Positions 22,156 to 31,563 of a DNA stretch of 43,026 nucleotides are shown piece after piece. The stretch spans positions 1-43,026 of the IMG/VR virus record IMGVR_UViG_3300034523_000143. The stretch is one strand, 5' to 3'. The position numbers and the translations under genes are program-made. The notes under the pieces are model-generated. The model ran no database searches. It had not been told where the DNA came from and saw only the letters and a program-made list of their open reading frames with translations. The DNA comes from a virus. Numbering within the stretch: position 1 is the first letter of the stretch; each line of letters opens with the position of its first letter.

Positions 22156-25100
22156 ATGGCGCAAGAATCCCGCCTGGCGGTGACGATCGACTCGCGCGGG
22201 GCAAAGCGCAATGCGGATGACCTGACCGGCTCGCTTGATGGTCTAACTCGGGCCGGCGATGCCGCCGCTGCGTCCGCTGATGGGGTCAGCAGCAGTCTCG
22301 ACGACCAACGTAAAGAACTGGCCCAACTGCTCGGCCAGATCAACCCGACAGTCGCCGCGCTGGGCCGCTTGGACGACATGCAGGCGAAGCTGGCCAAGCT
22401 CAAAAAAGCCGGAGTAGTCGAGAGTGACACCTTCGTCGAGTATACCCAGCGCATCAACACGATGCGTGACGCTCTCGGCGAGTCGACCACCAGCATGAAT
22501 AAGGCCGGTATGTCGGCCAAGGCCTACAGCGCCGCGCTGCGCGGTGTCCCTGCTCAGTTCACCGACATCGCCGTGAGCCTGCAGGCTGGCCAGGCTCCGC
22601 TGACCGTACTGCTGCAACAAGGCGGCCAGCTCAAGGACATGTTCGGCGGTATCGGGCCTGCGGCCCAAGCGCTCGGCGGGTACATACTTGGCCTCGTCAA
22701 CCCTTTCACAGTGGCCGCCGCCGCGGCTGGCGCGCTGGCGCTGGCCTACTACAAGGGTTCTGAGCAGAGCGATGCGCTGCGCGACAGCCTCATTCTGACG
22801 GGGAATTTCTCCAAGGCATCAGAAGCGCAACTGATCGCGCTGGCTGATTCTGCCGACCAGGTGACCGGAACGTTTGGGCAGGCCGCTGGCGCGTTGGCTC
22901 AACTGACAGCAGCCAGCGTGAACACCACTGGAAACCTGAAACTGATCACCACCACTGCCGTGGAGATGCAGCGGGTCACCGGCAAGGCGGTTGAGGACAC
23001 AGTCGCCGAATTCATCAAGCTCGGCAAGGATCCGGTCGCCGGGATTGTTGAGCTTGATGAGAAGTACCGATTCCTGACAGCCTCGGTCTATTCCCAGATC
23101 AAGGCGCTGAAGGACCAGGGCAATGCAGTAGCAGCTGCAGATCTGGCCGAGCGCACCTATGCCGAAGCCATGGGGCAGCGCACGTCGAAGATCCGCGAGA
23201 ACCTCGGCCTTATCGAGCGCGGCTGGCTCAACATCAAGGATGCCACCAACGATGTCCTTGACGCTTTCGCCAGCATTGGCCGGAAGAGCGTCGAGAGCGA
23301 AGGCAAGGCCATCACCCAGCTGCAGCAGAAGATCGCCTACCTGCAAAGCACCCTGGACACGGCATACGAGGACAACGACGCCCGCGAGCGCATAGCAAGC
23401 CTCCAGGCTGAACTGAAGCAGCGCCAGGGCATCCAGCAGACCAACGCGAAAACCCTGGAAGAAGAAGAGAAGCGGCGCCGCATCCAGGAGGAGGGTCGCA
23501 AGGGACTGGACGCCCTCGATGCTACCTACAAATCTTCGATGACCCAGACCCAGCGCCTGAACAAGGAGCTGTCTGACCTCGACAAGGCCAAGGCAAAGGC
23601 TGTTGCTGCTGGTGTATTCAACGCTGCCGAGGAGACGAAGTACACGCAGTCGCGCAAAAACATCGAGCAGGAAATCGCCGACATCAAGGAGCGGGAGGCG
23701 AAGAAGAACAAGCCGAAAGGTGCCAACAAGGGTGTTTCTGAGGCGGAAACCACATTCGCCCGCCTGTACAACCAGTATGACCCGGCCGCCCAGGCCGCCC
23801 GCGCTCTGACCAAAGAGCAAACTCAGCTGCAGCTTGCCTTGAGCAAAGGAAAGATCACCCAGGAGGAGTACGGCAAGGCCCTGGCCCAAGCTTCGATCAA
23901 CTACGCCGCAGCCATAAAGGGCGCCCAAGGCCTCACCCAGGCCGAACAGTACCGGGCGCAGCTTGAGCGTCAGCTTGCAGGTCAGCGCAGCGAGTACAGC
24001 ATCGCGGCCGCCGGCGTCGGTATGGGTGACCAGCAGACGCAGCGCATGCAACAGCGCGTGCAGCTGGAGCAGCAGACCAACGACCGAATCCTACAGCTGC
24101 GCACCGAACTGGCGAACGCCACGACGGAGAAGCAGCGCCAGGACCTGCAGGCGCAGATTGACCTGAACAATGAGTTCTTGCCCAAGCAGCTTGCTGCCCA
24201 GCAGGCCGGGTGGGCCCAGATGGATCAGGCGATACTCAACCCTATCAACGGGTGGACTGCTGCGCTGCAGAACTTCCAGGCCACGGCAACAAACGTGGCC
24301 GGGCAGACGCAGTCAATCTTCACCAATGCATTCGGCACCATAACCACCGGCGTCGGGAGCGCATTCGAGAAGATGGCGCTGGACGGCCAGACGTTCGGTG
24401 AGTCTGCGCAGCAGGTCCTGCGAAGCCTGGTCGGCGGGGTGATCAACGGCCTGGGACAGATGGCCGCACAGTGGCTGATCAATCAGGGCATTCAGCTTGC
24501 CTTCGGGCAAACCTCTGCCGCCCTGGCTGCCCAGCAGATCGCGCAGGTCGGCGCGGTGACGGCAGCGGAAACCACCGGTGCGGCTGCGGTTGCCACGGCG
24601 AAAGTCGCTGCTGACGGCGTAGCAACTGCCTCGAGCATCGCAGCCACGACAGCGACAACCACCGCGCAGACAGCGGCAGCGGCAACCACCGCCAGCGCAT
24701 GGCTGCCGGCGGCGCTCGTCGCATCTATCGGCTCGTTCGGTGCGGCGGCTGTGGTCGGCGGTACGGCGCTCTTGGCGGCCTTCGCACTGATCAAGGGCTT
24801 CGCCACCGGCGGATACGTCTCCGGATCGGGAACTGGAACCTCCGACAGCATCCCTGCGCGCCTCAGCAATGGCGAGTTCGTTGTGAATGCCAAGGCAACT
24901 GCGCGCAATCGGGAGCTGCTAGAGGCGATCAACTCGAACGAGAGGGTCTCCTTCGCCGGCGAAAACATCTCGATGAGCAAGGTCAGTAGTTCTGGGGAGC
25001 AATCGCCCGCAGCCGCACAAGCGAACGTCTACGTGAACCTGATCCAGGACCAAAGCAGGGCAGGCACCGTCCAGCAGCGCACTGCCGAAGATGGAAGCGT

Positions 25101-25194
25101 GCAGGTTGATGCCTTTGTGGCGGACATTTTCGGCGGCGGTGAACGCGCCCAGGCGCTTGAAAGCGCTTATGGCCTGCGCCGCCAGGGAACCTAA
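22156..25194 (+). CDS. Tail tape measure protein (1012 aa)
   Basis: Very long protein that sets tail length. An N-terminal helical region is followed by hydrophobic stretches (about 180 to 205, YILGLVNPFTVAAAAAGALALAYYK), a long coiled-coil middle (about 370 to 620), an Ala-rich membrane-like segment (about 815 to 880) and a C-terminal block SGTGTSDSIPARLSNGEFVVNAKA that is typical of lambda-type tape measures. Start at 22156 is chosen because GGAGG lies 4 to 8 bases upstream; an ATG at 22138 overlaps the previous stop. Confidence 0.88.
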   Translation: MAQESRLAVTIDSRGAKRNADDLTGSLDGLTRAGDAAAASADGVSSSLDDQRKELAQLLGQINPTVAALGRLDDMQAKLAKLKKAGVVESDTFVEYTQRINTMRDALGESTTSMNKAGMSAKAYSAALRGVPAQFTDIAVSLQAGQAPLTVLLQQGGQLKDMFGGIGPAAQALGGYILGLVNPFTVAAAAAGALALAYYKGSEQSDALRDSLILTGNFSKASEAQLIALADSADQVTGTFGQAAGALAQLTAASVNTTGNLKLITTTAVEMQRVTGKAVEDTVAEFIKLGKDPVAGIVELDEKYRFLTASVYSQIKALKDQGNAVAAADLAERTYAEAMGQRTSKIRENLGLIERGWLNIKDATNDVLDAFASIGRKSVESEGKAITQLQQKIAYLQSTLDTAYEDNDARERIASLQAELKQRQGIQQTNAKTLEEEEKRRRIQEEGRKGLDALDATYKSSMTQTQRLNKELSDLDKAKAKAVAAGVFNAAEETKYTQSRKNIEQEIADIKEREAKKNKPKGANKGVSEAETTFARLYNQYDPAAQAARALTKEQTQLQLALSKGKITQEEYGKALAQASINYAAAIKGAQGLTQAEQYRAQLERQLAGQRSEYSIAAAGVGMGDQQTQRMQQRVQLEQQTNDRILQLRTELANATTEKQRQDLQAQIDLNNEFLPKQLAAQQAGWAQMDQAILNPINGWTAALQNFQATATNVAGQTQSIFTNAFGTITTGVGSAFEKMALDGQTFGESAQQVLRSLVGGVINGLGQMAAQWLINQGIQLAFGQTSAALAAQQIAQVGAVTAAETTGAAAVATAKVAADGVATASSIAATTATTTAQTAAAATTASAWLPAALVASIGSFGAAAVVGGTALLAAFALIKGFATGGYVSGSGTGTSDSIPARLSNGEFVVNAKATARNRELLEAINSNERVSFAGENISMSKVSSSGEQSPAAAQANVYVNLIQDQSRAGTVQQRTAEDGSVQVDAFVADIFGGGERAQALESAYGLRRQGT

Positions 25195-25205
25195 GAGGAG
25201 TGGCA

Positions 25206-25658
25206 ATGATTCAGTATCCGGCCGAATTGCCACCCCCTCTACAAGAGGGGTATGGCCTCAACACTGTGGACCCGATGCTGGCCACGCCGATGGTCACTGG
25301 GCGGCGCCGGTACCGGGTCGTCCATGACTACGTGCCGACCGAGGTTCAAGCGAACTTCAATTTCGACCAGGCTCAGGCCTCATTCTTCGAGGCCTGGTAT
25401 GCGCGCACGCTGAACAACGGCTTTGAGTGGTTCGAGTGCCCGCTGATCACACCCGTTGGCTTCAAGCTGTACGAGGCCCACTTCCAGGCCATATACGAAG
25501 GGCCAAGCCTGGTCCAGGTAAGCCGCTGGCGGTATTCGGCGCGGCTTGAACTGCGTGAGCGGCCTCTCATTCCAGATGGATGGGAGCAGTTCCCTGAATT
25601 CTGGTTCAACAAGAACATCATCGATGTCGCTGTAAACCGTGAGTGGCCTGAGTCATGA
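25206..25658 (+). CDS. Minor tail protein at the lambda M position (150 aa)
   Basis: Begins MIQYPAELPPPLQEGYGLN with GAGGAG upstream. Beta-rich throughout; FNFDQAQASFFEAWYARTLNNGFEWFECPL is a conserved-looking segment of distal tail proteins. The gene order tape measure, this gene, DUF1833-like, NlpC-like, hub matches the lambda H-M-L-K-I-J logic. Overlaps the next start by four bases. Confidence 0.65.
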   Translation: MIQYPAELPPPLQEGYGLNTVDPMLATPMVTGRRRYRVVHDYVPTEVQANFNFDQAQASFFEAWYARTLNNGFEWFECPLITPVGFKLYEAHFQAIYEGPSLVQVSRWRYSARLELRERPLIPDGWEQFPEFWFNKNIIDVAVNREWPES

Positions 25659-26137
25659 GCCTGATCGAAGAATGCTACGCCTCAGGCATGGGCAGCTTCG
25701 TCGACACGATCGAGGCTACATGGGAGGGTCAGCCCAGGCAGTACCTGTACTGCTCTGGATTCAAAGACCGGACATTCTCAACGGAGGACGGGCGCACCTT
25801 GTTTTTCACGGCAATGGCCATGGACCAAGCCCTGCCGAAGAACGACAACAGCGCATTCCAGAACCTGGTGATTGGACTGGATAACACGACCGGCGAGGTC
25901 CAGGAGGCGATAGAGATCGCAAAAGAGCAGGGTAAACGGATCATCGTGACGTTCCGACGATACCTCCTCTCTGACGCCACATTTCCCGCCGAGAAGTATC
26001 GGCTGACCCTGCTGAGTCGAGAATACGGCGACGACAGTATCGCCAAGCTGACCTGCGGATTCTTCGACCTTCTCAACACAAACGGCCTTCGCCGAATCCT
26101 TACCACTTCTCTTGCCCCTGGGCTCAAGTACCTATAG
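25655..26137 (+). CDS. DUF1833-family tail tip protein, lambda L-like (160 aa)
   Basis: Contains the typical pattern WEGQPRQYLYCSGFKDRTFST ... FQNLVIGLDNTTGEVQEAIEIAKEQGKRIIVTFRRYLLSD of DUF1833 proteins found between tape measure and hub. Lambda L carries an iron-sulfur centre; here cysteines are few, so metal binding is doubtful. Role: distal tail assembly. Confidence 0.7.
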   Translation: MSLIEECYASGMGSFVDTIEATWEGQPRQYLYCSGFKDRTFSTEDGRTLFFTAMAMDQALPKNDNSAFQNLVIGLDNTTGEVQEAIEIAKEQGKRIIVTFRRYLLSDATFPAEKYRLTLLSREYGDDSIAKLTCGFFDLLNTNGLRRILTTSLAPGLKYL

Positions 26138-26139
26138 CC

Positions 26140-26547
26140 ATGATCGAAAAATTCATGCGCGCCCCGTATCGCGAGGGTGCACGGGGGCCTATTGCCTTCG
26201 ACTGCTGGGGGATGTGCATCGCGGTGCGCCATGAGGTGTTCGGCCTGCCGCTGCTGCCCAGCCTCGGCGCCGTGGGAAAGGACAAGGTTAAGGCCAATAC
26301 CGAGGCTTATCACGACCTTCGCCAGGACATGGAAGAGTGTGCCCCGGAGCCTGGCGCCATCGCTGCCGCGTTTCGCGGCCCGCTCTGCCTGCATGTTGGA
26401 GTGGTGATTGAAAGCGAGGGCCGGCTGAAGGTGTTGGACACAAACCCCGGCGGAGCCTGCGTCCGGACAACCGGCGAGTTCGAAGCCGCTCATTCAAAGG
26501 TGGTGTACTACCGTGACCGTCGAGTTCTATCCCAACAAGCTGTCTGA
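26140..26547 (+). CDS. NlpC/P60-like tail assembly protein (135 aa)
   Basis: Cys22 in FDCWG, followed by His84 in LCLHVGVVIE, gives the catalytic Cys-His pair of NlpC/P60 peptidases, as in lambda K, which cuts peptidoglycan peptide links during infection or tail assembly. Shorter than lambda K: only the NlpC part, without the N-terminal Mov34/JAB domain. The last 35 bases overlap the hub gene. Confidence 0.75.
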   Translation: MIEKFMRAPYREGARGPIAFDCWGMCIAVRHEVFGLPLLPSLGAVGKDKVKANTEAYHDLRQDMEECAPEPGAIAAAFRGPLCLHVGVVIESEGRLKVLDTNPGGACVRTTGEFEAAHSKVVYYRDRRVLSQQAV

Positions 26548-29215
26548 CACAGCGCCGCTCGGCGACTGGAAGACCGATCGCCGCATGACTATTGAGGCAT
26601 GGCTGAAGAGCCAGGCACCATCCTACGAGCGCCGGGGAAGCCCGCCAATCAGCGTACTGCTGAACGACGAGGTGATCGAGCAGAGCCTGTGGCACAAGGT
26701 GAAGTTCAAGCCTTCCGACCTGCTGCAGATCTACCGCGAGCCGAAGGGCACTGACCCGTTCTCGATCACCTTCGCCCTGTTCAAAGGCGCCCAGGCAGTT
26801 CTCAAGGCAATCATGCCGAAGATGCCGGGCATGCCCTCCACCGCTGGGCCCCAGCAGGGCGACCCACTCACTGAGGCCAGCGCAAAGGGGAACAAGGTCA
26901 AGCTCGGCGATGCTGTGCGCCAGATCGCCGGATTCCAGAGGACCTATCCATCGTACTTGAGCCAGCCGCGCAGATCCTTCAAGGGCCCGAGAGATCAGAG
27001 GATCGAGATGCTCCTCTACATCGGCGAGGGGAGCTATCAGATCCCAACGAACAAGGTTCGTGTCGGACAGACGCCTCTTATCTCGCTAGGGTCTGACGCT
27101 CAGTTCCATATCTACCCGCCGGGCGCTGACTTGTCGGCTGATCCGGCGCACATCAACTGGTTCAACGTCCCAGAGGTCGGCGCCAGTTCCAATGGATCGG
27201 CTGGCCTTGAACTCACTGTGACCACTGATCTCACGAGGTCAGCAAATGCTGCCGTGTACCAGTTCTCTGGCGACACCATCAGCATCCCATCAGGCTCTGG
27301 AGCATTCCCAGCGGACTGGTTCTCTGGGTTGATTTTGAGGGTGGTGGCCCCGTATTCGTACACCGCGGTCGATGGCGGGGCGGCGCGCGACATCATCAGC
27401 GGTCCGCTGGAGATGCTGAATCCCTATCCGGGCATGACGATTGAGGTTGCCGGCAGCAATGCCGGCCTGTACGTGGTCAACAGCTACTCGCCAGCGTCAG
27501 GCGGCGATCCCGCAGAAATGACGCTCGACTACGACGGTGGTTCGCCGGTGATCGGCCTAACCCCAGGAACTGGACAGGCAAGTATCGGCCCGCGCGGGCT
27601 CAGATACAGGATCACCGCCTTCAGCGCCAGCGCAATCACTCTTGAGAGGCTTGCGTCTGACGGCTCAGTAGACGAGGACTGGCCCGGGTTCGACACGATG
27701 CAGTCTGTCGTGGCGATCATCACCCTGGATTCATCGAACTTCCAGGGCGGCTATCGAGGTCCGTTCGCATGCTGTCCAGAGGGAGAGAAGGTTTCAGAGC
27801 TAGAGTGGAGTGTGTTCTACGCCAGTGGTCTTTGCGGGATAGGGCGAGAAGGTCAAATCTACGATATGTCGTCTTCGCATGTTTTTGAGTATCGCGATAT
27901 GGACTCGGCGGGAGCATGGACCGAGTTGACGTACACGCACACCGGTAGTTCTCTGGACGCACAGGGATTCACCAACAGGATCGTTCTTCCATACCCGATG
28001 CGAGCAGAGGCGAGGATTCGCCGGCTTCCAAACGGAAACTCTGAAGCCCGTGACGACGCTACCTGGTATGACCTGCGCGGGAGAATGATGAATTCCCCAA
28101 CTAGCTACCCGGGCCTTACCGTGATGACGGCCGAGATCCGCGGCGGCGACAGGCTTTCTGCTCAGTCTGAGAGCCAGATAAGCGCAGAGGTCACACGAAT
28201 ACTGCCGCTAGTCGGCGGCGGCGTTGGCGCAACGAGAGACATAGTCCCGTGGTGTCTTCATCAATTGCGCGAGCGAGGCTACACCGATGATGACTTCGAT
28301 ATGCCGGAGTGGGTAGCATTCCACAACACATGCGTTTCGCGAGGCGACAGGTACGACGAGACACTCGATTCGTCAATAACCGTCAAGGACATGGTGAACA
28401 ACGCGTTGGCCTGCGGTTTCGCCGAACTGGTCGTGTTCCGCGGGCTATTGCGGCCTGTCAGGGACGAGAAAAGACCGATCTTTGAGGCGATACAGTACGG
28501 CCCAAAAACTCAGGCGTACTCCCCGCAGAACATGACCAAGATGCTCAAGATCAGCGGCTCAATGCCGTCGATCAACGACTTCGACGGCGTGGATATCGAG
28601 TACTACTCGATCAAGACATGGGCCTGGGAAACGGTTGAGTGCAGATGGCCAGGCGACGAAGGCTTCAAGGTAGAGAAGATCAAGCTCCCCGGGGTTTCTG
28701 ACGAGACTCGCGCCTGGCGTATCGGTATGCGTCGGCGCGGCCATCAGAAGTTCAGGACCGATACCTACAGCTGGGAGACTGAGCTGGACGGCCGGAACAG
28801 TGGCTATCTGAGCTTCGCCGTGATTGCTGACGATCTGCCAAAGCGGTGCCAGAGCGCAATCCTGACAGGGTATCAGCAGGCCGGCGCAGGCGCTGTGCTT
28901 AAAGCCTCTGAGGTCCTCGACTGGTCCGCTGGCGGTGAGCATTGGATCGGCGTCCGCAAGCTGGACGGCACCCTTTCAGGTCCATGGCCAGCCACGAGGA
29001 TTGATGACAGGACCGTGAGTGTGAACCAGTTCGACTTCGCTCCGGTCATAGGCGGCCCTCTCGAACAGCCTCATGTGATCTTCGGTCCAGCGACGAAGTG
29101 GGCATACCCTGCGCTGGTCACGAGCTCAGATCCTGCAAACGGAAACGTGGCCATGAAAGCGATGCCATACGACGAACGTGTCTACACATACGACAACTCA
29201 TCCCCGCCGGCCTGA
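26513..29215 (+). CDS. TipJ-type tail hub / host specificity protein (900 aa)
   Basis: Starts at GTG 26513 inside the NlpC-like gene. Long beta-rich protein with the start MTVEFYPNKLSDTAPLGDW and the block LLNDEVIEQSLWHKVKFKPSDLLQIYREPKG, both characteristic of the TipJ family that includes lambda J-like central tail hubs. Later parts include GDRLSAQSESQISAEVTRIL and a C-terminal domain ending VYTYDNSSPPA. It should form the tail tip that contacts the receptor. The coding region appears somewhat less GC-rich than the genes before it. Confidence 0.8.
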   Translation: MTVEFYPNKLSDTAPLGDWKTDRRMTIEAWLKSQAPSYERRGSPPISVLLNDEVIEQSLWHKVKFKPSDLLQIYREPKGTDPFSITFALFKGAQAVLKAIMPKMPGMPSTAGPQQGDPLTEASAKGNKVKLGDAVRQIAGFQRTYPSYLSQPRRSFKGPRDQRIEMLLYIGEGSYQIPTNKVRVGQTPLISLGSDAQFHIYPPGADLSADPAHINWFNVPEVGASSNGSAGLELTVTTDLTRSANAAVYQFSGDTISIPSGSGAFPADWFSGLILRVVAPYSYTAVDGGAARDIISGPLEMLNPYPGMTIEVAGSNAGLYVVNSYSPASGGDPAEMTLDYDGGSPVIGLTPGTGQASIGPRGLRYRITAFSASAITLERLASDGSVDEDWPGFDTMQSVVAIITLDSSNFQGGYRGPFACCPEGEKVSELEWSVFYASGLCGIGREGQIYDMSSSHVFEYRDMDSAGAWTELTYTHTGSSLDAQGFTNRIVLPYPMRAEARIRRLPNGNSEARDDATWYDLRGRMMNSPTSYPGLTVMTAEIRGGDRLSAQSESQISAEVTRILPLVGGGVGATRDIVPWCLHQLRERGYTDDDFDMPEWVAFHNTCVSRGDRYDETLDSSITVKDMVNNALACGFAELVVFRGLLRPVRDEKRPIFEAIQYGPKTQAYSPQNMTKMLKISGSMPSINDFDGVDIEYYSIKTWAWETVECRWPGDEGFKVEKIKLPGVSDETRAWRIGMRRRGHQKFRTDTYSWETELDGRNSGYLSFAVIADDLPKRCQSAILTGYQQAGAGAVLKASEVLDWSAGGEHWIGVRKLDGTLSGPWPATRIDDRTVSVNQFDFAPVIGGPLEQPHVIFGPATKWAYPALVTSSDPANGNVAMKAMPYDERVYTYDNSSPPA

Positions 29216-29233
29216 CCGGCACCTATCGAGCAT

Positions 29234-29255
29234 GCCCGCCTTTGAGCGGGCTTTT
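29234..29255 (+). terminator. Terminator-like hairpin before the tail spike gene
   Basis: GCCCGC (29234..29239) and GCGGGC (29246..29251) with a 6-base loop, followed by TTTTT and almost immediately by GGAG of the spike gene. Confidence 0.6.
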
Positions 29256-29272
29256 TCATGCCCGGAGAAAAT

Positions 29273-31177
29273 ATGCGCTACAACACTGGCAACCCGGTAG
29301 GTACTGATGGTTCGAGCGATCCTCGCGACCTGTTTGATAACTCGGGCATCATCGATGTCTACGTGAATTCGAACAACCCTACGGTCCAAGACCGTCTCGG
29401 GGTTCAAAGGAAAACTCTTGCAGGGCAGAAGCAGGACTTCGACACGGCTCTGGCGGCGATCGGATACGAGTTCCTCGGAAACTATGACGACGGTCCGATC
29501 CTGGTCGAGCGAGTGAACCAGGTATTCAAGAAAGATGGAGAGTACTGGCGCGCTGGCCCCGGCCTAAATCTCCCTTACACCACAGTTGAGAACTGGGTTG
29601 TCGATCAGCCGAAGTTTGTTTCTGTTGGCGATGCCGCCCTGCGGTCTCAACTTGCCTCTACAAGTGGCGGAACCTACGTTGGCTTTGAGCAGACAATGCC
29701 CGGCGCGGTAGCGCGCAATGTTGATTCAGCTGTGCGCGATGCAGTGGTCTCTGATCGAGATTTCGTAGACGTTCAGTCAGCATTCGCCGGTGTTGGCAAG
29801 CAGCCGCGGCCGCTTAGCCTTGGGGGTAGGACTGTGACCTTGAGCGCTATTCCTGATAACGAATTCGGAACTCGAATCGAGGACGGAAAGCTACTCATCC
29901 CGTCCAAGATCGCCGGGCAAGTCACCCAGCTGAACACGTATGCGGACGACGTCAACGGCCTGATGATCGGCCGCGAAAACTTCGCATGGTTCTGGAAGGG
30001 TGTGACGCTCGGGACGACATTCAAGGTCTTCATGTTTGGCGACAGCACTGTAGAATTGAACGAGGGCTACCCAAAACAGGCACATGAGCTCGTAGCGATG
30101 GCATTTCAGGATGCCGGTATCAACAACGCCGTCATCACAAACCGAGGTGTCAGCGGTACATCGTGGTCTGATCTAAACGCTATTCCTGATATCAGCGACA
30201 CAACCTACCTGTTCATCATCAAGTATGGCATCAACGATGCGGCGAAGGTTAACCCACTCGAAACCTTCATGACCGACGCGCGCGCCAAGCTGACGGCAAT
30301 TCGTGCAACTCCATATGGCGGACCTACCATCCTGAACATCCTGTTGATGGGGCCGAACAGCACATATGGTCCAACCTTCAACCAGGACGCAAAGTGGTAC
30401 GAAGACCTGCGGAACTGTTACCTGCAGCTCTGCAAGGAGTTCGACTGCGCATACTTCGATACTTACGCCTACCTGCAGCAGACTAAGAATGCCCCAGGGT
30501 TCTGGATGGATGACCTTACTGCTATAGGTCGCCCTGGAGAGGGGCTGCACCCAGACACATTCGCCGTGTACTGGATATATCGCGCAGCCATCAAGGACTT
30601 CGTCCTGGGCGATGGAGGATTCAGCACAGTCAAAGCCAACACGAACTGGAACCTGAGCCACGACACAAAGCCATCTCTGGCTGCCGATCTACCGACAGCA
30701 TATGAATTCGGCATGACCAGGCAATTTGCATTCGAATCGAACGGCTGGCCGCTCAGTGGGCACTTGCTCACAGAGAAGCATGCAAACGGGGCTACTTCCC
30801 AGGTAATCAAAACCCTTGATGGCGTTCCAAGAACATGCGGCCGGCGCGGCATTGACGCCGTATGGACCCAGTTCTATGGCGTGCCAATCCTTGTTTCCGT
30901 TTTTCAGAATAGCTGGACAAACAAAGGCTCTGGGTATGCTTCAGCCGGATACCAAATTGGTGACGACGGCTTTGTTGAGTTGTTCGGTGTCGTGACGGGT
31001 GGGGGCGCTTCGTCCGTTATTTTCACCCTGCCAGAAGGCACGCGCCCGGCATCGGCCCACGTGTACCCGGCAACTGGAGGCGGGACAATATCCGTTTTCG
31101 CGAATGGCGAGGTGTCAGCCACCAGCGTTTCGCCCACGACGATTGGGCTCGACGGCATCAGATTCCGTGCATTGTGA
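29273..31177 (+). CDS. Tail spike with N-terminal docking domain and SGNH hydrolase (634 aa)
   Basis: Residues about 25 to 110 match the virion-docking N-terminus of capsule-degrading spikes (VYVNSNNPTVQDRLGV ... DFDTALAAIGYEFLGNYDDGPI ... VFKKDGEYWR). Residues about 250 to 450 form an SGNH (GDSL) hydrolase: GDST with Ser258, GIND (319 to 322) and LHPD with His426. That is the block I, III and V set of carbohydrate deacetylase-type esterases. The C-terminus (about 530 to 634) is beta-rich and may be a trimer or sugar-binding tip. Likely removes acetyl groups from capsule or O-antigen. Start: ATG 29273 after GGAG. Confidence 0.85.
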   Translation: MRYNTGNPVGTDGSSDPRDLFDNSGIIDVYVNSNNPTVQDRLGVQRKTLAGQKQDFDTALAAIGYEFLGNYDDGPILVERVNQVFKKDGEYWRAGPGLNLPYTTVENWVVDQPKFVSVGDAALRSQLASTSGGTYVGFEQTMPGAVARNVDSAVRDAVVSDRDFVDVQSAFAGVGKQPRPLSLGGRTVTLSAIPDNEFGTRIEDGKLLIPSKIAGQVTQLNTYADDVNGLMIGRENFAWFWKGVTLGTTFKVFMFGDSTVELNEGYPKQAHELVAMAFQDAGINNAVITNRGVSGTSWSDLNAIPDISDTTYLFIIKYGINDAAKVNPLETFMTDARAKLTAIRATPYGGPTILNILLMGPNSTYGPTFNQDAKWYEDLRNCYLQLCKEFDCAYFDTYAYLQQTKNAPGFWMDDLTAIGRPGEGLHPDTFAVYWIYRAAIKDFVLGDGGFSTVKANTNWNLSHDTKPSLAADLPTAYEFGMTRQFAFESNGWPLSGHLLTEKHANGATSQVIKTLDGVPRTCGRRGIDAVWTQFYGVPILVSVFQNSWTNKGSGYASAGYQIGDDGFVELFGVVTGGGASSVIFTLPEGTRPASAHVYPATGGGTISVFANGEVSATSVSPTTIGLDGIRFRAL

Positions 31178-31212
31178 TGGTAAGATGTGGCTTCAAGGGA
31201 ATGGAGCCAACC

Positions 31213-31506
31213 ATGCACAAAATCATTGCAGCATTTTCCGTCGTCATTCTGCTGGCCGCGTGTGGCGACGATGACTACTCAGTAGCAGCGCCTGCTGTTG
31301 AGCAATTCGTTCAGGGTAAGACCACGGTTGCCGAGGTGGAAAAGGTCCTTGGCGCCCCATTGGCGACAATGCCGATGGCTGATGGATCTTCTCGCCATCA
31401 GTGGGCATTCAAGCAGAGCGGCTTTTCCGGGACTGAGCCGGAAACCAAAGTTATGACTGCGACAGTAACAAAGCATGGGGTTTTAAAGGACTTTTCTGTC
31501 AATTAA
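31213..31506 (+). CDS. BamE/SmpA-like lipoprotein carried by the phage (97 aa)
   Basis: A signal peptide with lipobox (VVILLAACG, Cys17) means a lipid-anchored periplasmic protein. The mature part has the SmpA/OmlA/BamE pattern: FVQGKTTVAEVEKVLGAPLATMP (helix pair), then an aromatic-containing strand SRHQWAFKQSG, then strands KVMTATVTKHGVLKDFSVN. Host BamE assists outer-membrane protein assembly. A phage copy right after the spike gene is a candidate lysogenic conversion or receptor-blocking gene. Start chosen behind ATGGAGCC. Confidence 0.75.
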   Translation: MHKIIAAFSVVILLAACGDDDYSVAAPAVEQFVQGKTTVAEVEKVLGAPLATMPMADGSSRHQWAFKQSGFSGTEPETKVMTATVTKHGVLKDFSVN

Positions 31507-31523
31507 CCCCTGATATCACGAAT

Positions 31524-31546
31524 GCCCGCCATGTGCGGGCTTTTTT
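31524..31546 (+). terminator. Terminator-like hairpin before the endolysin gene
   Basis: GCCCGC (31524..31529), loop CATGT, GCGGGC (31535..31540), then TTTTTT. Followed by GGAGA, the ribosome site of the endolysin. Confidence 0.65.
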
Positions 31547-31563
31547 GTGCCTGGAGATAATAG

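Noticed and set aside
22819-24051. 410-residue minus-strand open frame
   Set aside because: Antisense to the tape measure gene, with low-complexity Leu/Gly content.
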